A stretch of 64,000 bases of DNA, taken from positions 15,703 to 79,702 of the forward strand of contig NZ_LQBD01000016.1 in assembly GCF_046630315.1 (NCBI RefSeq), read 5' to 3'. The notes below the pieces were generated by a model. That model saw nothing but the letters and a program-made list of their open reading frames with translations. It had not been told where the DNA came from and made no database searches. The stretch is from Brucella anthropi_A (lineage in GTDB: Bacteria; Pseudomonadota; Alphaproteobacteria; Rhizobiales; Rhizobiaceae). The position numbers were made by a program, and so were the translations under genes. Positions 55,121 through 63,888 of this stretch are shown here, piece after piece; the stretch's first letter is position 1; every line of letters starts with the position of its first letter.

Positions 55121-56416
55121 TCAGTTCCTGCGAACTTCCTCTCTGGTCAGTTCACCGAGAAGCTTTTCCATTTCGTCCTCGATATCATCCTTGGCCTTAT
55201 CTTGGGCAGTGTCTTGGGCCTTATCTTCGGCCGCGTCATCGGTTGCGGAAATATCAAGCGAGCTGAGAAGTTCATTCTCGAAGAATTCGGTATCGAATGA
55301 GACTGCTTCCGCAACGGCATGGCTGGCTGTGCTTTCCGAATTGACGTCCGCACTGATTGCATCGTGCAGGGCATCACCGAGATCGGGAAGCTCATCATTC
55401 GCGGTTTCTGCCGCGGCAGCTTCGGATTTTGCCGGCTGGGGCCCGGTATCCGTCATTTCAGGTTCCACGCGCTTCAATTCCGACGGCGTGCTGAATGCAG
55501 GGGCGGCAGTCGTGGAGACTGTTGGGGCCGTTACATCCAGCGTTAGGGATTTGTCGCCGGCTGCCGTTTCGCGTTCCGGCACGATGCTGCCGAGATTTGC
55601 CGAAGCGACCGTGGCTGCTGTCGCTGCGACACTGGCTGCGGTAGCGGCTGAAGTCGAGCTTAGAACGCCGCGGGAAACCTGGCTCAACGGGTAGGCCGGA
55701 TGCGCGCGGGTTGATTGCGGCCCGGTCGGTGCGGGACGGGGCGGCAATACGGTGCGGGGCTGCGGCGGATAGTTCGGCGCCGGGCGTGGTTGTGGGCGCG
55801 GCTGGACCGGCTGGCTGGATCTTGGCTCCGCAAGTGGCCGTGGTGGGACAGGTGCGGTCGGAGTTTGCGGCGCAACACGCGCAGGCGCGGCAGCTTGCTG
55901 CACAGGCTGTTCCCGTGCGGGCTCGGGCTTGCGATAGACAGGCGTTTCGATCGCGGAGGTGAGCTGGATCGTTTCGTCCTTCTCGTCTGCCTGCGGCGTC
56001 TGCAAGGGAAGGGCAGGGCGCTCCGCCTTTTCGTTGGTCAGCGTTGCCTCATGCTGTTTGAAACGCTCGATATGTTCGGGCTCGATGCGTGAAGCCTGCA
56101 TGCGCGCATGCGCGCGCGTTTCCATCACGATATTCTGTTCCACCACAACATCGGTCGGCCCGCCGATAAGCAGAAGGTGTTCCACATCGTCACGGCGAAT
56201 GAGAACGAGCTTGCGCTTGCCGTCGACGGCAGCCGCATCCATCACCGAAAGGCGGGGCTGGCGGGTGCGGGTGCTGGAGACGAAAGTACCTCCGCTGAAA
56301 CGACGAATGATACTGAGAACAACGAAAATTCCGCCAAGAATGATCGCAAATATAAGGATGAAGCCAACAATATTAGCCGCGCTTTCTCCAACGATGCCGC
56401 TGAGCCATTCCTTCAT
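55121..56416 (-). CDS. FliO-like membrane protein with long disordered tail
   Basis: A 431-residue protein. An N-terminal membrane helix (FILIFAIILGGIFVVLSII) is followed by a FliO-type segment (KRKLVLIRRDDVEHLLLIGGPTDVVVEQ). A Pro/Ala/Gln-rich low-complexity region (about residues 130-280) and an acidic C-terminus (KAKDDIEDEMEKLLGELTREE) come next. FliO assists flagellar export gate assembly, but no flagellar genes are nearby, so a non-flagellar membrane role is equally possible. It is divergent from cckA with a 418-base gap. Confidence 0.72.
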   Translation of the reverse strand: MKEWLSGIVGESAANIVGFILIFAIILGGIFVVLSIIRRFSGGTFVSSTRTRQPRLSVMDAAAVDGKRKLVLIRRDDVEHLLLIGGPTDVVVEQNIVMETRAHARMQASRIEPEHIERFKQHEATLTNEKAERPALPLQTPQADEKDETIQLTSAIETPVYRKPEPAREQPVQQAAAPARVAPQTPTAPVPPRPLAEPRSSQPVQPRPQPRPAPNYPPQPRTVLPPRPAPTGPQSTRAHPAYPLSQVSRGVLSSTSAATAASVAATAATVASANLGSIVPERETAAGDKSLTLDVTAPTVSTTAAPAFSTPSELKRVEPEMTDTGPQPAKSEAAAAETANDELPDLGDALHDAISADVNSESTASHAVAEAVSFDTEFFENELLSSLDISATDDAAEDKAQDTAQDKAKDDIEDEMEKLLGELTREEVRRN

Positions 56417-56834
56417 GCGGATACCCTCTTATACAATAAACAAAAACCTGCGATGCATGGAGACTGCGCTTCCCCCGACACTCCGCATCGTCACATGGTT
56501 GGTACAGTAGTTGAATTTGTCAGCCTTGGGAATGTTTGTTCGAAATGCGGGAAATATATGATCCCCAGGCAAAACAGTGCAAAAAAGTCCAATTCGCACC
56601 GTTTCAGGACACCAATGCTTGTACTGCTCGCCGATTAAAGCATTCTGCGAATCGGATATACCCTGACATATTGGCCGCGCGTCTGCGCGTGATGGCTGAA
56701 ATGCGCAGAAAAACGCGTTCGGGAAAATCGGATATGCGGATGATTGAAATGACGTCCTGGCTGAGTGGAAAGACAAACGGCATCCCGATGCCCGCTGATA
56801 TTCGGCCACGCAACATGAAAGGGCAGATGGCTTG
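56417..56834. other. Divergent intergenic region FliO-like / cckA
   Basis: About 418 bases. Frames are open on both strands for up to 100 codons but have no family pattern or ribosome site, so no gene is called. The cckA promoter must lie here; no clear regulatory motif was found. Confidence 0.5.
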
Positions 56835-59408
56835 ATGTCGCGACAGACGGACAACGCTTATCCAAAACCCCTCGTAATGCCCAGGCGCAACCGCAGCGGG
56901 GCCCTTCGGCTGCTGATCGTCGGCCTTCTGCTGACCATTGCCGCGATCGCCTATTTCGTGTTTCGCGACCAGCTTGGCGATGGATTTGCCCTCGTTCTCA
57001 TGGGCATTCTGTCGATGGTCGGCGTGTTTTATCTCTTCGGGGCGGCAACCGGTCTCATTCAATTCAGCCAGAAGAACGGCGAGCAGGATCTGGCCCATTC
57101 CTTCATGGATTCACAGCCCGAAGGAACGGTGATTTCGGACGCGCGCGGCCAGATCGTCTACGCCAACCAGGCCTATGCCGTGATGACCGGCGTTGCGCAT
57201 GCGGAAGGCGTCCGCTCGCTCGATAATGTTTTGACGGCGGAACCGGCGGCATCCGATGCCATCTACCGCCTGACGAATGCCGTTCGCGACGGTCTGTCGG
57301 CACAGGAAGAAGTGCGTCTTTCCGGCGGTCTTTCCCGCGAGGGGCATGGTTCGCTGGCGCCGGTCTGGTATCGCATCAAGGCGCGCCCCATCGAGGCGGG
57401 GCAGGACTTCAAAAGCCCGCTCGTGGCGTGGCAGATTGCGGATATTTCCGACGAGCGTGCGGAGCAGGAGCGTTTCTTTCAGGAATTGCAGGAAGCCATC
57501 AATCATCTCGATCATGCGCCTGCGGGCTTTTTCTCGGCTGATCCTGCGGGGCGCATCATCTATCTCAACGCCACGCTTGCCGAATGGCTGGGCGTCGATC
57601 TGACCCAGTTCACGCCAGGATCGCTGACGCTCAACGATATCGTGGCGGGCAGTGGAATGGCACTCATCAAGGCGGTGAAAGCCGAACCCGGCACAAGCCG
57701 CAACACGGTCATCGATCTCGACCTCATCAAGCGCAACGGACAGAGCCTCGCCGTTCGCTTTTATCACCGGGTTCAGGCCGCACGCGATGGAACGCGCGGT
57801 ACGAGCCGCACCATCGTTCTGGATCGCGCGGAGGGTGAAGATTCGTCAATGGCGCTGCGCTCCGCCGAGGTGCGCTTCACGCGGTTCTTCAATTCGGCTC
57901 CGATGGCCATCGCGGCAGTTGATGCGGGCGGGCATATTTTGCGCACCAATGCGCGCTTCCTCGATATTTTTGCTCCCGTTGTCGACCGTGATGCGATCGA
58001 TGGCAATGCGAAACTTGAAATCGTCGTGCATGAACGCGACCGCGAGACTTTCAACCGGGCGCTGGCTGCCGCCTTTGCAGGACAGGCCAGCATTTCCCCC
58101 GTCGATACGGTGCTGCCGGGCAATGAGGAGCGGCATATCCGCTTTTATATGAGCCCCGTTACCGACCTGGGTGGCGAGCGCGCCGAAGAGGCCGCGATCA
58201 TCTCCGCCGTCGAGACGACCGAGCAGAAAGCCCTCGAAAACCAGATGGCGCAAAGCCAGAAGATGCAGGCCGTCGGCCAGCTCGCAGGCGGTATCGCACA
58301 TGACTTCAACAATGTCCTGACGGCCATCATCATGTCGTCGGACCTGCTATTGACCAATCATCGTGCATCCGATCCGTCTTTCCCGGACATCATGAACATC
58401 AAGCAGAATGCCAACCGCGCGGCCTCGCTTGTGCGTCAGTTGCTGGCATTCTCGCGCCGTCAGACGCTGCGTCCGGAAGTCCTCGACCTGACCGATGTTC
58501 TGGCCGATCTGCGCATGCTTCTCGCGCGTCTGGTGGGCAAGGATATCGAGCTCAAGATCGATCATGGGCGCGATCTGTGGCCCGTCAAGGCCGATCTCGG
58601 GCAGTTCGAGCAGGTTGCCGTCAATCTGGCGGTCAATGCGCGCGATGCCATGCCGGAAGGCGGCGAAATCACATTGCGCACCCGCAATGTGCCGATGCCG
58701 GAAGCCGCAAAGCTTCATTATCGCGACTTGCCGGAAGCAGATTATGTGGTGTTCGAAGTCGAAGATACCGGCACGGGCATCCCCGCAGATGTGCTTGAGA
58801 AGATTTTCGAACCGTTCTTCACGACGAAGGAAGTGGGCAAGGGCACGGGGCTCGGCCTGTCGATGGTCTACGGCATCATCAAGCAGACGGGCGGCTTCAT
58901 CTATTGTGATTCCGAAGTCGGAAAAGGCACGACCTTCAAGATTTTCCTGCCGCGCCTCATCGAGGAAAAGCGTGCTGACGATGCGCCTGTCGTCGTGAAG
59001 GAAAAGAAGGTCGAGAAAGCAACCGATCTTTCCGGTTCGGCGACCGTGCTTCTGGTGGAAGACGAGGATGCGGTCCGCATGGGCGGCGTGCGCGCGCTTC
59101 AGTCGCGCGGCTACACGGTTCACGAAGCGGCTTCCGGCGTTGAAGCCCTTGAGATCATGGCCGAACTTGGCGGTGAGGTGGATATCGTCGTGTCGGACGT
59201 GGTCATGCCGGAAATGGATGGCCCGACGCTTCTGCGCGAACTGCGCAAGACGCATCCTGACATCAAATTCATCTTCGTGTCCGGTTATGCGGAGGATGCC
59301 TTTGCGCGCAATCTTCCAGCCGATGCCAAATTTGGATTCCTGCCGAAGCCGTTTTCGCTCAAGCAGTTGGCCACCACAGTCAAGGAAATGCTGGAGAAGC
59401 AGGATTAA
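56835..59408 (+). CDS. cckA: CckA hybrid histidine kinase (cell-cycle phosphorelay)
   Basis: An 857-residue membrane kinase. Two N-terminal helices (about residues 22-40 and 48-72) are followed by two or three PAS-type domains and the dimerisation domain with phospho-acceptor His489 (AGGIAHDFNNVLTAI). Next come the ATPase domain (VNLAVNARDAMPEGGEI, DTGTGIP, GTGLGLSMVYGI) and a receiver domain with Asp788 (DIVVSDVVMPEMDG). CckA feeds ChpT and CtrA to time replication, division and polarity in alphaproteobacteria; ctrA and chpT are not in this window. ATG 56835 is chosen; TTG 56832 and ATG 56877 are alternatives. Confidence 0.95.
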   Translation: MSRQTDNAYPKPLVMPRRNRSGALRLLIVGLLLTIAAIAYFVFRDQLGDGFALVLMGILSMVGVFYLFGAATGLIQFSQKNGEQDLAHSFMDSQPEGTVISDARGQIVYANQAYAVMTGVAHAEGVRSLDNVLTAEPAASDAIYRLTNAVRDGLSAQEEVRLSGGLSREGHGSLAPVWYRIKARPIEAGQDFKSPLVAWQIADISDERAEQERFFQELQEAINHLDHAPAGFFSADPAGRIIYLNATLAEWLGVDLTQFTPGSLTLNDIVAGSGMALIKAVKAEPGTSRNTVIDLDLIKRNGQSLAVRFYHRVQAARDGTRGTSRTIVLDRAEGEDSSMALRSAEVRFTRFFNSAPMAIAAVDAGGHILRTNARFLDIFAPVVDRDAIDGNAKLEIVVHERDRETFNRALAAAFAGQASISPVDTVLPGNEERHIRFYMSPVTDLGGERAEEAAIISAVETTEQKALENQMAQSQKMQAVGQLAGGIAHDFNNVLTAIIMSSDLLLTNHRASDPSFPDIMNIKQNANRAASLVRQLLAFSRRQTLRPEVLDLTDVLADLRMLLARLVGKDIELKIDHGRDLWPVKADLGQFEQVAVNLAVNARDAMPEGGEITLRTRNVPMPEAAKLHYRDLPEADYVVFEVEDTGTGIPADVLEKIFEPFFTTKEVGKGTGLGLSMVYGIIKQTGGFIYCDSEVGKGTTFKIFLPRLIEEKRADDAPVVVKEKKVEKATDLSGSATVLLVEDEDAVRMGGVRALQSRGYTVHEAASGVEALEIMAELGGEVDIVVSDVVMPEMDGPTLLRELRKTHPDIKFIFVSGYAEDAFARNLPADAKFGFLPKPFSLKQLATTVKEMLEKQD

Positions 59409-59429
59409 TGCTTCGGCGAGGCTTCGATC

Positions 59430-60653
59430 GTGATGCCTGAGGGCAATATCGCAATCTTCGGCGGCGGCCCGTCCGGTCTGATGGCCGCCGAAAGACTGTC
59501 GGCGCGCGGCTATCGTGTGACGGTGTATGAGCAGATGCCGACGGTCGGCCGCAAGTTTCTGCTTGCCGGAAAATCCGGCCTGAATATTACCCATTCGGAA
59601 GATTTTGCGGCTTTCGCGAACCGTTTCGGGAAAAGCCGTGATCGTATATTGCCGGCGTTGACGGCATTCGGCCCAACCGAATTGCGGGCTTGGGCGGACA
59701 GGTTGGGCGCCGATACGTTCGTCGGTTCCTCCGGTCGTGTGTTCCCCAAAGCAATGAAGGCATCGCCGCTTCTGCGGGCCTGGGGCAAACGTCTTGAAGA
59801 ACAGGGCGTTCGGATTCGCAAGCGGCATCGCTGGCTCGGCTTTGAGGATAATGGCCTTCTGATCGAGACACGGGACGGTACTGAGGTGATTGCATGTGAT
59901 GCCGCGCTCTTTGCCTTTGGCGGCGCAAGCTGGCCGAAGCTCGGTTCGAGTGGGCTCTGGATGGACGCGTTTCGGCGCAAATCAATCGACATTGCGCCGT
60001 TCCGTCCCGCCAATTGCGGTTTCGATGTTGCCTGGAGCGATTTCTTTGCTGAACGCTTCGCCGGTGAGCCGGTGAAGTCCGTTACCGCGACATCCGATGC
60101 AGGCACGATACAGGGCGAGTTCGTCATTACGTGCGGTGGAATTGAAGGAAGTCTCGTCTATACGCATTCCGCAGCACTGCGCGACAGGTTGGAGGAACAG
60201 GGTGGGGCGTCCCTGACGCTCGATCTGGTTCCGGGGCGAAGTCTCGAACGGCTGGAAAACGATATTGCCCGACAGGATGCAAAACTGAGTTTTGGCAATC
60301 TCTTGCGCAAGGGTGCTGGCCTGACAGGCGTGAAAGCGGCCCTGGTGACGGAGTTCACACGAGACAGAAGCCCGAAAGCGCTGGCCACGGCGATCAAGGC
60401 GCTTTCCATTCCACTGCTTCGTCCGCGCCCACTCGACGAAGCGATTTCATCGGCAGGCGGTATTCGCTGGCATGAGATCGATGAAAACTACATGCTTCCG
60501 AAGCTTCCCGGCATTTTCGTCGCCGGTGAAATGATCGATTGGGAAGCGCCGACGGGCGGTTATCTGCTGACGGCCTGCTTCGCAATGGGGTGCGCGGCGG
60601 CACACGGCATCGATGCATGGATCAAGGCAGGAAAAGCGCACCGCACCAAATGA
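59430..60653 (+). CDS. HI0933-like NAD(P)/FAD-dependent flavoprotein (TIGR03862 type)
   Basis: A 407-residue flavoprotein. The N-terminal dinucleotide motif is IAIFGGGPSGLMAAERL, with VGRKFLLAGKSGLNITH next, the characteristic HI0933-family signature, and a C-terminal FAD contact in GEMIDWEAPTGGYLLTACFAMG. The reaction is not known. The start is GTG 59430 or ATG 59433, after GCGAGG. It follows cckA by 21 bases and may share its transcript. Confidence 0.88.
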   Translation: MMPEGNIAIFGGGPSGLMAAERLSARGYRVTVYEQMPTVGRKFLLAGKSGLNITHSEDFAAFANRFGKSRDRILPALTAFGPTELRAWADRLGADTFVGSSGRVFPKAMKASPLLRAWGKRLEEQGVRIRKRHRWLGFEDNGLLIETRDGTEVIACDAALFAFGGASWPKLGSSGLWMDAFRRKSIDIAPFRPANCGFDVAWSDFFAERFAGEPVKSVTATSDAGTIQGEFVITCGGIEGSLVYTHSAALRDRLEEQGGASLTLDLVPGRSLERLENDIARQDAKLSFGNLLRKGAGLTGVKAALVTEFTRDRSPKALATAIKALSIPLLRPRPLDEAISSAGGIRWHEIDENYMLPKLPGIFVAGEMIDWEAPTGGYLLTACFAMGCAAAHGIDAWIKAGKAHRTK

Positions 60654-60769
60654 AGGGCTACGGCCCGTCAACCTGAACCATCGGAGCAAACCGGGCGGTG
60701 GGCCGTCCTATAGTTGGCAAGCTCTCCCGGCCTGATATGATCCAGCGTAACATTGATTGGCGAGGCAGC

Positions 60770-62101
60770 ATGAAGCGCATTTTGAAGTTTGTCGGTGGCC
60801 TTCTGCTTGCCATCGTGGTGGTTGCAATTTTCTGGCTGGCGGTTCGTCCGCCTGAACTGCTGCGCGTCGGCACCGGCTATGCCGCCAAGATCATCTGCTC
60901 GAATGTTTTCATTGCAGGCCGGGATGCGGATGTTGTCCTTGCGGACGATGTTCAGGCACCGGGCAATCCGCTGCTGCGATTGCTGAATGTTTCCGTCGAC
61001 AGGAACAGCAACAGTGTGACAGTCCGGTTTTTCGGCTTTTTCGCGCCAAGTACCGCCACTTACCGGCAGGCGCTGGGATGCGCGAATATTCAGAAGGACG
61101 ACTTGCGGCCTGAACTTCCGACAGGGCCGCAAATACCCGCAGAGCCGCTCCAGATCCGAACCGATCCGGCGGTACAGGCAGTGATCGAGGATCAGGCCTT
61201 GGCCGGTCCCGGTATGCGGGCAATCGCCGTCATCCGCGACGGACAACTGATCGCCGAGACTTATGGTCCGGGTTTTCATGCCGATACGCCGTTGCTGGGC
61301 TGGTCCATGACCAAGTCCGTGATGGCGACGCTGATCGGCATGCGTATTGCCGAAGGGCGCATGGCGATGGAAAGCACGGGCCTATTGCCGGAATGGAAAG
61401 GCGATGAACGGTCGAAAATCTCGCTTGCCGAACTGATGGCGATGGATAGCGGCCTGCGTTTCGATGAAGATTACGGCACGGTGACCGATGTTACGCGCAT
61501 GCTTTATCTGGAACCGGATATGGCTGGTTTTGCCGCATCCTTGCCGTTGGAGGCGGCGCCGGGCACAAGGTTCAACTATTCGAGCGGAACGGCAAACATC
61601 CTGTCGGAACTTTTCATGGACAGTTTCAACAGCCGTGAAGAAGCGCTCATCTACCCGCGGCTTGCGCTTTTCGGCCCGCTCGGCATGAAAAGCGCCATTC
61701 TGGAGACGGATGCAACCGGCACCTTTGTCGGTTCATCCAATATGTACGCCACCGCCCGCGATTGGGCGCGGCTCGGTGCTTTTCTCGCAGATGGCGGCAA
61801 AATCTACGGAAAACCGGCCCTGCCTGCGGACTATATTTCACGCATGCGTCAACCAACACGAGCCTCGGGAGGCCGTTACGGTTCCGCGCAGGTCTGGTTG
61901 CAGATTGCCGGGGTGAAAGCCGGCGAGGACGGTATTCCGCAAGATGCCTTCTGGATGTCGGGGCATGACGGGCAAAGTGTCATGATCGTTCCATCGATGC
62001 ATCTTGCGGTGGTTCGTCTTGGCCTTACACCGTCACGCACGCGCTACAACGTCCAGGCGCTGAACGCCAGGATTATCGAGGCTGTCCGACAGACGCATTG
62101 A
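60770..62101 (+). CDS. Serine hydrolase, class C beta-lactamase family
   Basis: A 443-residue protein. An N-terminal helix (ILKFVGGLLLAIVVVAIFWLAV) anchors or exports it. The beta-lactamase/DD-peptidase fold has the SxxK motif SMTKS (LGWSMTKSVMATLIG), a Tyr motif NYSSGT, and a late HDG-type motif (SGHDGQSV). Such proteins include esterases, 6-aminohexanoate hydrolases and peptidases; resistance should not be inferred. ATG 60770 with GAGG 5 bases upstream is preferred. The last 29 bases overlap the convergent MscS gene. Confidence 0.86.
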   Translation: MKRILKFVGGLLLAIVVVAIFWLAVRPPELLRVGTGYAAKIICSNVFIAGRDADVVLADDVQAPGNPLLRLLNVSVDRNSNSVTVRFFGFFAPSTATYRQALGCANIQKDDLRPELPTGPQIPAEPLQIRTDPAVQAVIEDQALAGPGMRAIAVIRDGQLIAETYGPGFHADTPLLGWSMTKSVMATLIGMRIAEGRMAMESTGLLPEWKGDERSKISLAELMAMDSGLRFDEDYGTVTDVTRMLYLEPDMAGFAASLPLEAAPGTRFNYSSGTANILSELFMDSFNSREEALIYPRLALFGPLGMKSAILETDATGTFVGSSNMYATARDWARLGAFLADGGKIYGKPALPADYISRMRQPTRASGGRYGSAQVWLQIAGVKAGEDGIPQDAFWMSGHDGQSVMIVPSMHLAVVRLGLTPSRTRYNVQALNARIIEAVRQTH

Positions 62102-63308
62102 TGGTGAGTTTGCGAAGATCGTTGCCGCCCGGATTCTGGAAAGCGCTGAGGCCGAATTCCGGAAGGACCGCATAAAGATGATCGAAAATATCCGACTGGA
62201 TCTGTTCGAACGACGCCCAGACGGTTGTGTTGGTGAAACAGTAGATTTCGAGCGGCAGGCCTTCGGGCGTGGGGTCCATCTGGCGCACCAGCAAGGTCAT
62301 GCCCTTGTGTATGCCGGGATGATTGCGCAGATAATTGTCCACATAGGCGCGAAACGTACCGATATTGGTGAACTGGCGCCTGTTGACCGGATTATTGGCG
62401 CGGTCGCCGAGTTTCTGGTTCCATTCCGCGATCTCCCTGGCTTTTTTCGGCAGATAATCCGAAAGCCAATCCACTGTTCCAAGCCTGGCCCTGTCCTCAT
62501 CCGATAGAAAACGAATGGTGTTCTGGTCGATATAAAGCGCGCGTTTGATGCGACGCCCGCCGGATTCCTGCATGCCGCGATAGTTCTTCATCGGCTCGGT
62601 GATGAGCTTGCGGATCGGAATGGTGGTGATCGTCTTGTCGAAATTCTGAACCTTGACCGTATAAAGCGCGATCTCCATGACGTCGCCATTGGCGTCGAGG
62701 TTTTTCATTTCGATCCAGTCGCCGACACGGACCATATTGGAGGAGGCGATCTGCATACTGGCGACCAGGGAAAGCAAAGTGTCCTGAAAGACCAGTATCA
62801 ACACCGCAGCCATGGCGCCGACGCCCGAAAGCAGGATGACGGGCGATTTGTCCAGCAATGTCGCGATGATGAGGACTGTCGCTATAATATAAACGGCAAG
62901 CTTGGCGACCTGAATATAGCCCTTTATCGGACGAAAACGCGCCTCATGACGGCGGTGATAAAGCGTATCGATAAGCCCGAAAACCGCATTGACCGCCAAG
63001 GCCAGCGTCAGAATGATGAAGGCTATCGCCACATTTCGAATGACGACAATCGCGCCCTCGGGCAGGCCGGGCACAGCCGCGATCCCGGATGCAATGATCA
63101 AGGCCGGAACAATATTGGCAAGACGGCTGACAACACCGTGTTTCTTGAGCTCTTCGTCCTGGCCGAAAGAGGTTTTCTGCACAATGCGAGCGAGCAGTTT
63201 CAGCAGGATCGCCTTGATCAGAAAGTTTGCAATGAAAGCTGAAAGGAATAATCCCCCGAGCGCGGTAAGCGTTTCCGCCCAGGGATGGGCAATAAAGAAT
63301 TCCGACAA
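62073..63308 (-). CDS. MscS-family mechanosensitive channel (YbdG-like)
   Basis: A 411-residue membrane protein of the small-conductance mechanosensitive channel family. About five N-terminal helices precede the pore/beta domain (FQDTLLSLVASMQIASSNMVRVGDWIEMKNLDANGDVMEI), followed by the cytoplasmic domain. The length and C-terminal extension resemble YbdG rather than MscS itself. It would release solutes on osmotic downshock. Its 3' end overlaps the serine hydrolase gene by 29 bases. Confidence 0.9.
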   Translation of the reverse strand: MSEFFIAHPWAETLTALGGLFLSAFIANFLIKAILLKLLARIVQKTSFGQDEELKKHGVVSRLANIVPALIIASGIAAVPGLPEGAIVVIRNVAIAFIILTLALAVNAVFGLIDTLYHRRHEARFRPIKGYIQVAKLAVYIIATVLIIATLLDKSPVILLSGVGAMAAVLILVFQDTLLSLVASMQIASSNMVRVGDWIEMKNLDANGDVMEIALYTVKVQNFDKTITTIPIRKLITEPMKNYRGMQESGGRRIKRALYIDQNTIRFLSDEDRARLGTVDWLSDYLPKKAREIAEWNQKLGDRANNPVNRRQFTNIGTFRAYVDNYLRNHPGIHKGMTLLVRQMDPTPEGLPLEIYCFTNTTVWASFEQIQSDIFDHLYAVLPEFGLSAFQNPGGNDLRKLTINASVGQPR

Positions 63309-63460
63309 TAGACTTTCCTGAGATTAATCTGGTGAATGTTGAGTTCAGTTCGCAACGCATTTTGGCGTATGGACTGGAATTAAGGCACTCGACTATAGAT
63401 TTCAACCACAAGCAAGGATCATTGATAGAATCCGTTCCGATCTGCTTGCGGCAAAATGCA

Positions 63461-63494
63461 GAAAAGCCCGCATAAAGCGGGCTTTTCTATTTTT
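63461..63494. terminator. Bidirectional intrinsic terminator
   Basis: Stem GAAAAGCCCGC / GCGGGCTTTTC with a 5-base loop and a T-rich tail. It marks the edge between core genes and the AT-rich segment. Confidence 0.85.
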
Positions 63495-63507
63495 AGGTGT
63501 TGTCGTC

Positions 63508-63617
63508 GGACTCAAAGTTCCGCATCGCCTATCTGCAAGCAATTGAATTCATTGATATATTTTTCCAACTCAATTTTTCGGACTCAAAGTTCCGTATCTG
63601 GCGGAACCAAAGTTCCG
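63508..63617. repeat. Three copies of a 15-bp direct repeat
   Basis: GGACTCAAAGTTCCG at 63508-63522 and again at 63580-63594, and the variant GGAACCAAAGTTCCG at 63603-63617. The start-to-start distances are 72 and 23 bases. The third copy is close to palindromic (GGAAC...GTTCC). Confidence 0.75.
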
Positions 63618-63741
63618 TTTTTTGTGAATACCTTATCGGTCGTTGAGTTCCTCATCACGGTTTTGATGCCGTTTGCGATACAGGTATATTGCGCCGACGA
63701 TTATCTGAGTTATTATTTAATAATAGTATTGGATGAAATTT

Positions 63742-63876
63742 ATGTTTGTTTCTCGTAAAGAACACAAAATTACACTGTTACGCGCCATTGAAATTTCAGT
63801 CGACTGTGGTGATGTTCGAGTGGCGCAGTCACTATTCGAGGCATGGGAAAAACATTTCGGATTTAATGGAAAGTGA
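63742..63876 (+). CDS. Small ORF of unknown function (44 aa)
   Basis: A 44-codon frame starting ATG 63742 (MFVSRKEHKITLLRAIEIS), ending TGA 63874-63876, with GGATGA upstream. The peptide is balanced in charge and amphipathic (VAQSLFEAWEKHF). No family is recognised. It lies between the repeat cluster and the IS element in AT-rich sequence, so it could be an accessory gene or a fragment. Confidence 0.35.
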   Translation: MFVSRKEHKITLLRAIEISVDCGDVRVAQSLFEAWEKHFGFNGK

Positions 63877-63888
63877 ATAGCCCCTAGA

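Larger units (their letters stand above)
63309..63741. other. AT-rich region with terminator and repeats, no confident gene
   Basis: This stretch holds a terminator (63461-63494) and three copies of a 15-bp repeat (63508-63617). On the minus strand 63633-63713 lies a possible protein tail ending in TAA. Base composition drops sharply in GC compared with the rest of the window. No confident gene is present. Confidence 0.5.

Noticed and set aside
56536..56835. A 99-codon frame between the FliO-like gene and cckA
   Set aside because: No ribosome site, no family pattern and unusual composition; more likely part of the cckA promoter region.
60770..62101. A beta-lactamase resistance gene
   Set aside because: The fold is shared with esterases and peptidases; the motifs and membrane anchor do not show beta-lactam hydrolysis.
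63456..63758. A 100-codon plus-strand frame across the AT-rich edge
   Set aside because: It runs through the terminator and all three repeats and has no ribosome site or family similarity.
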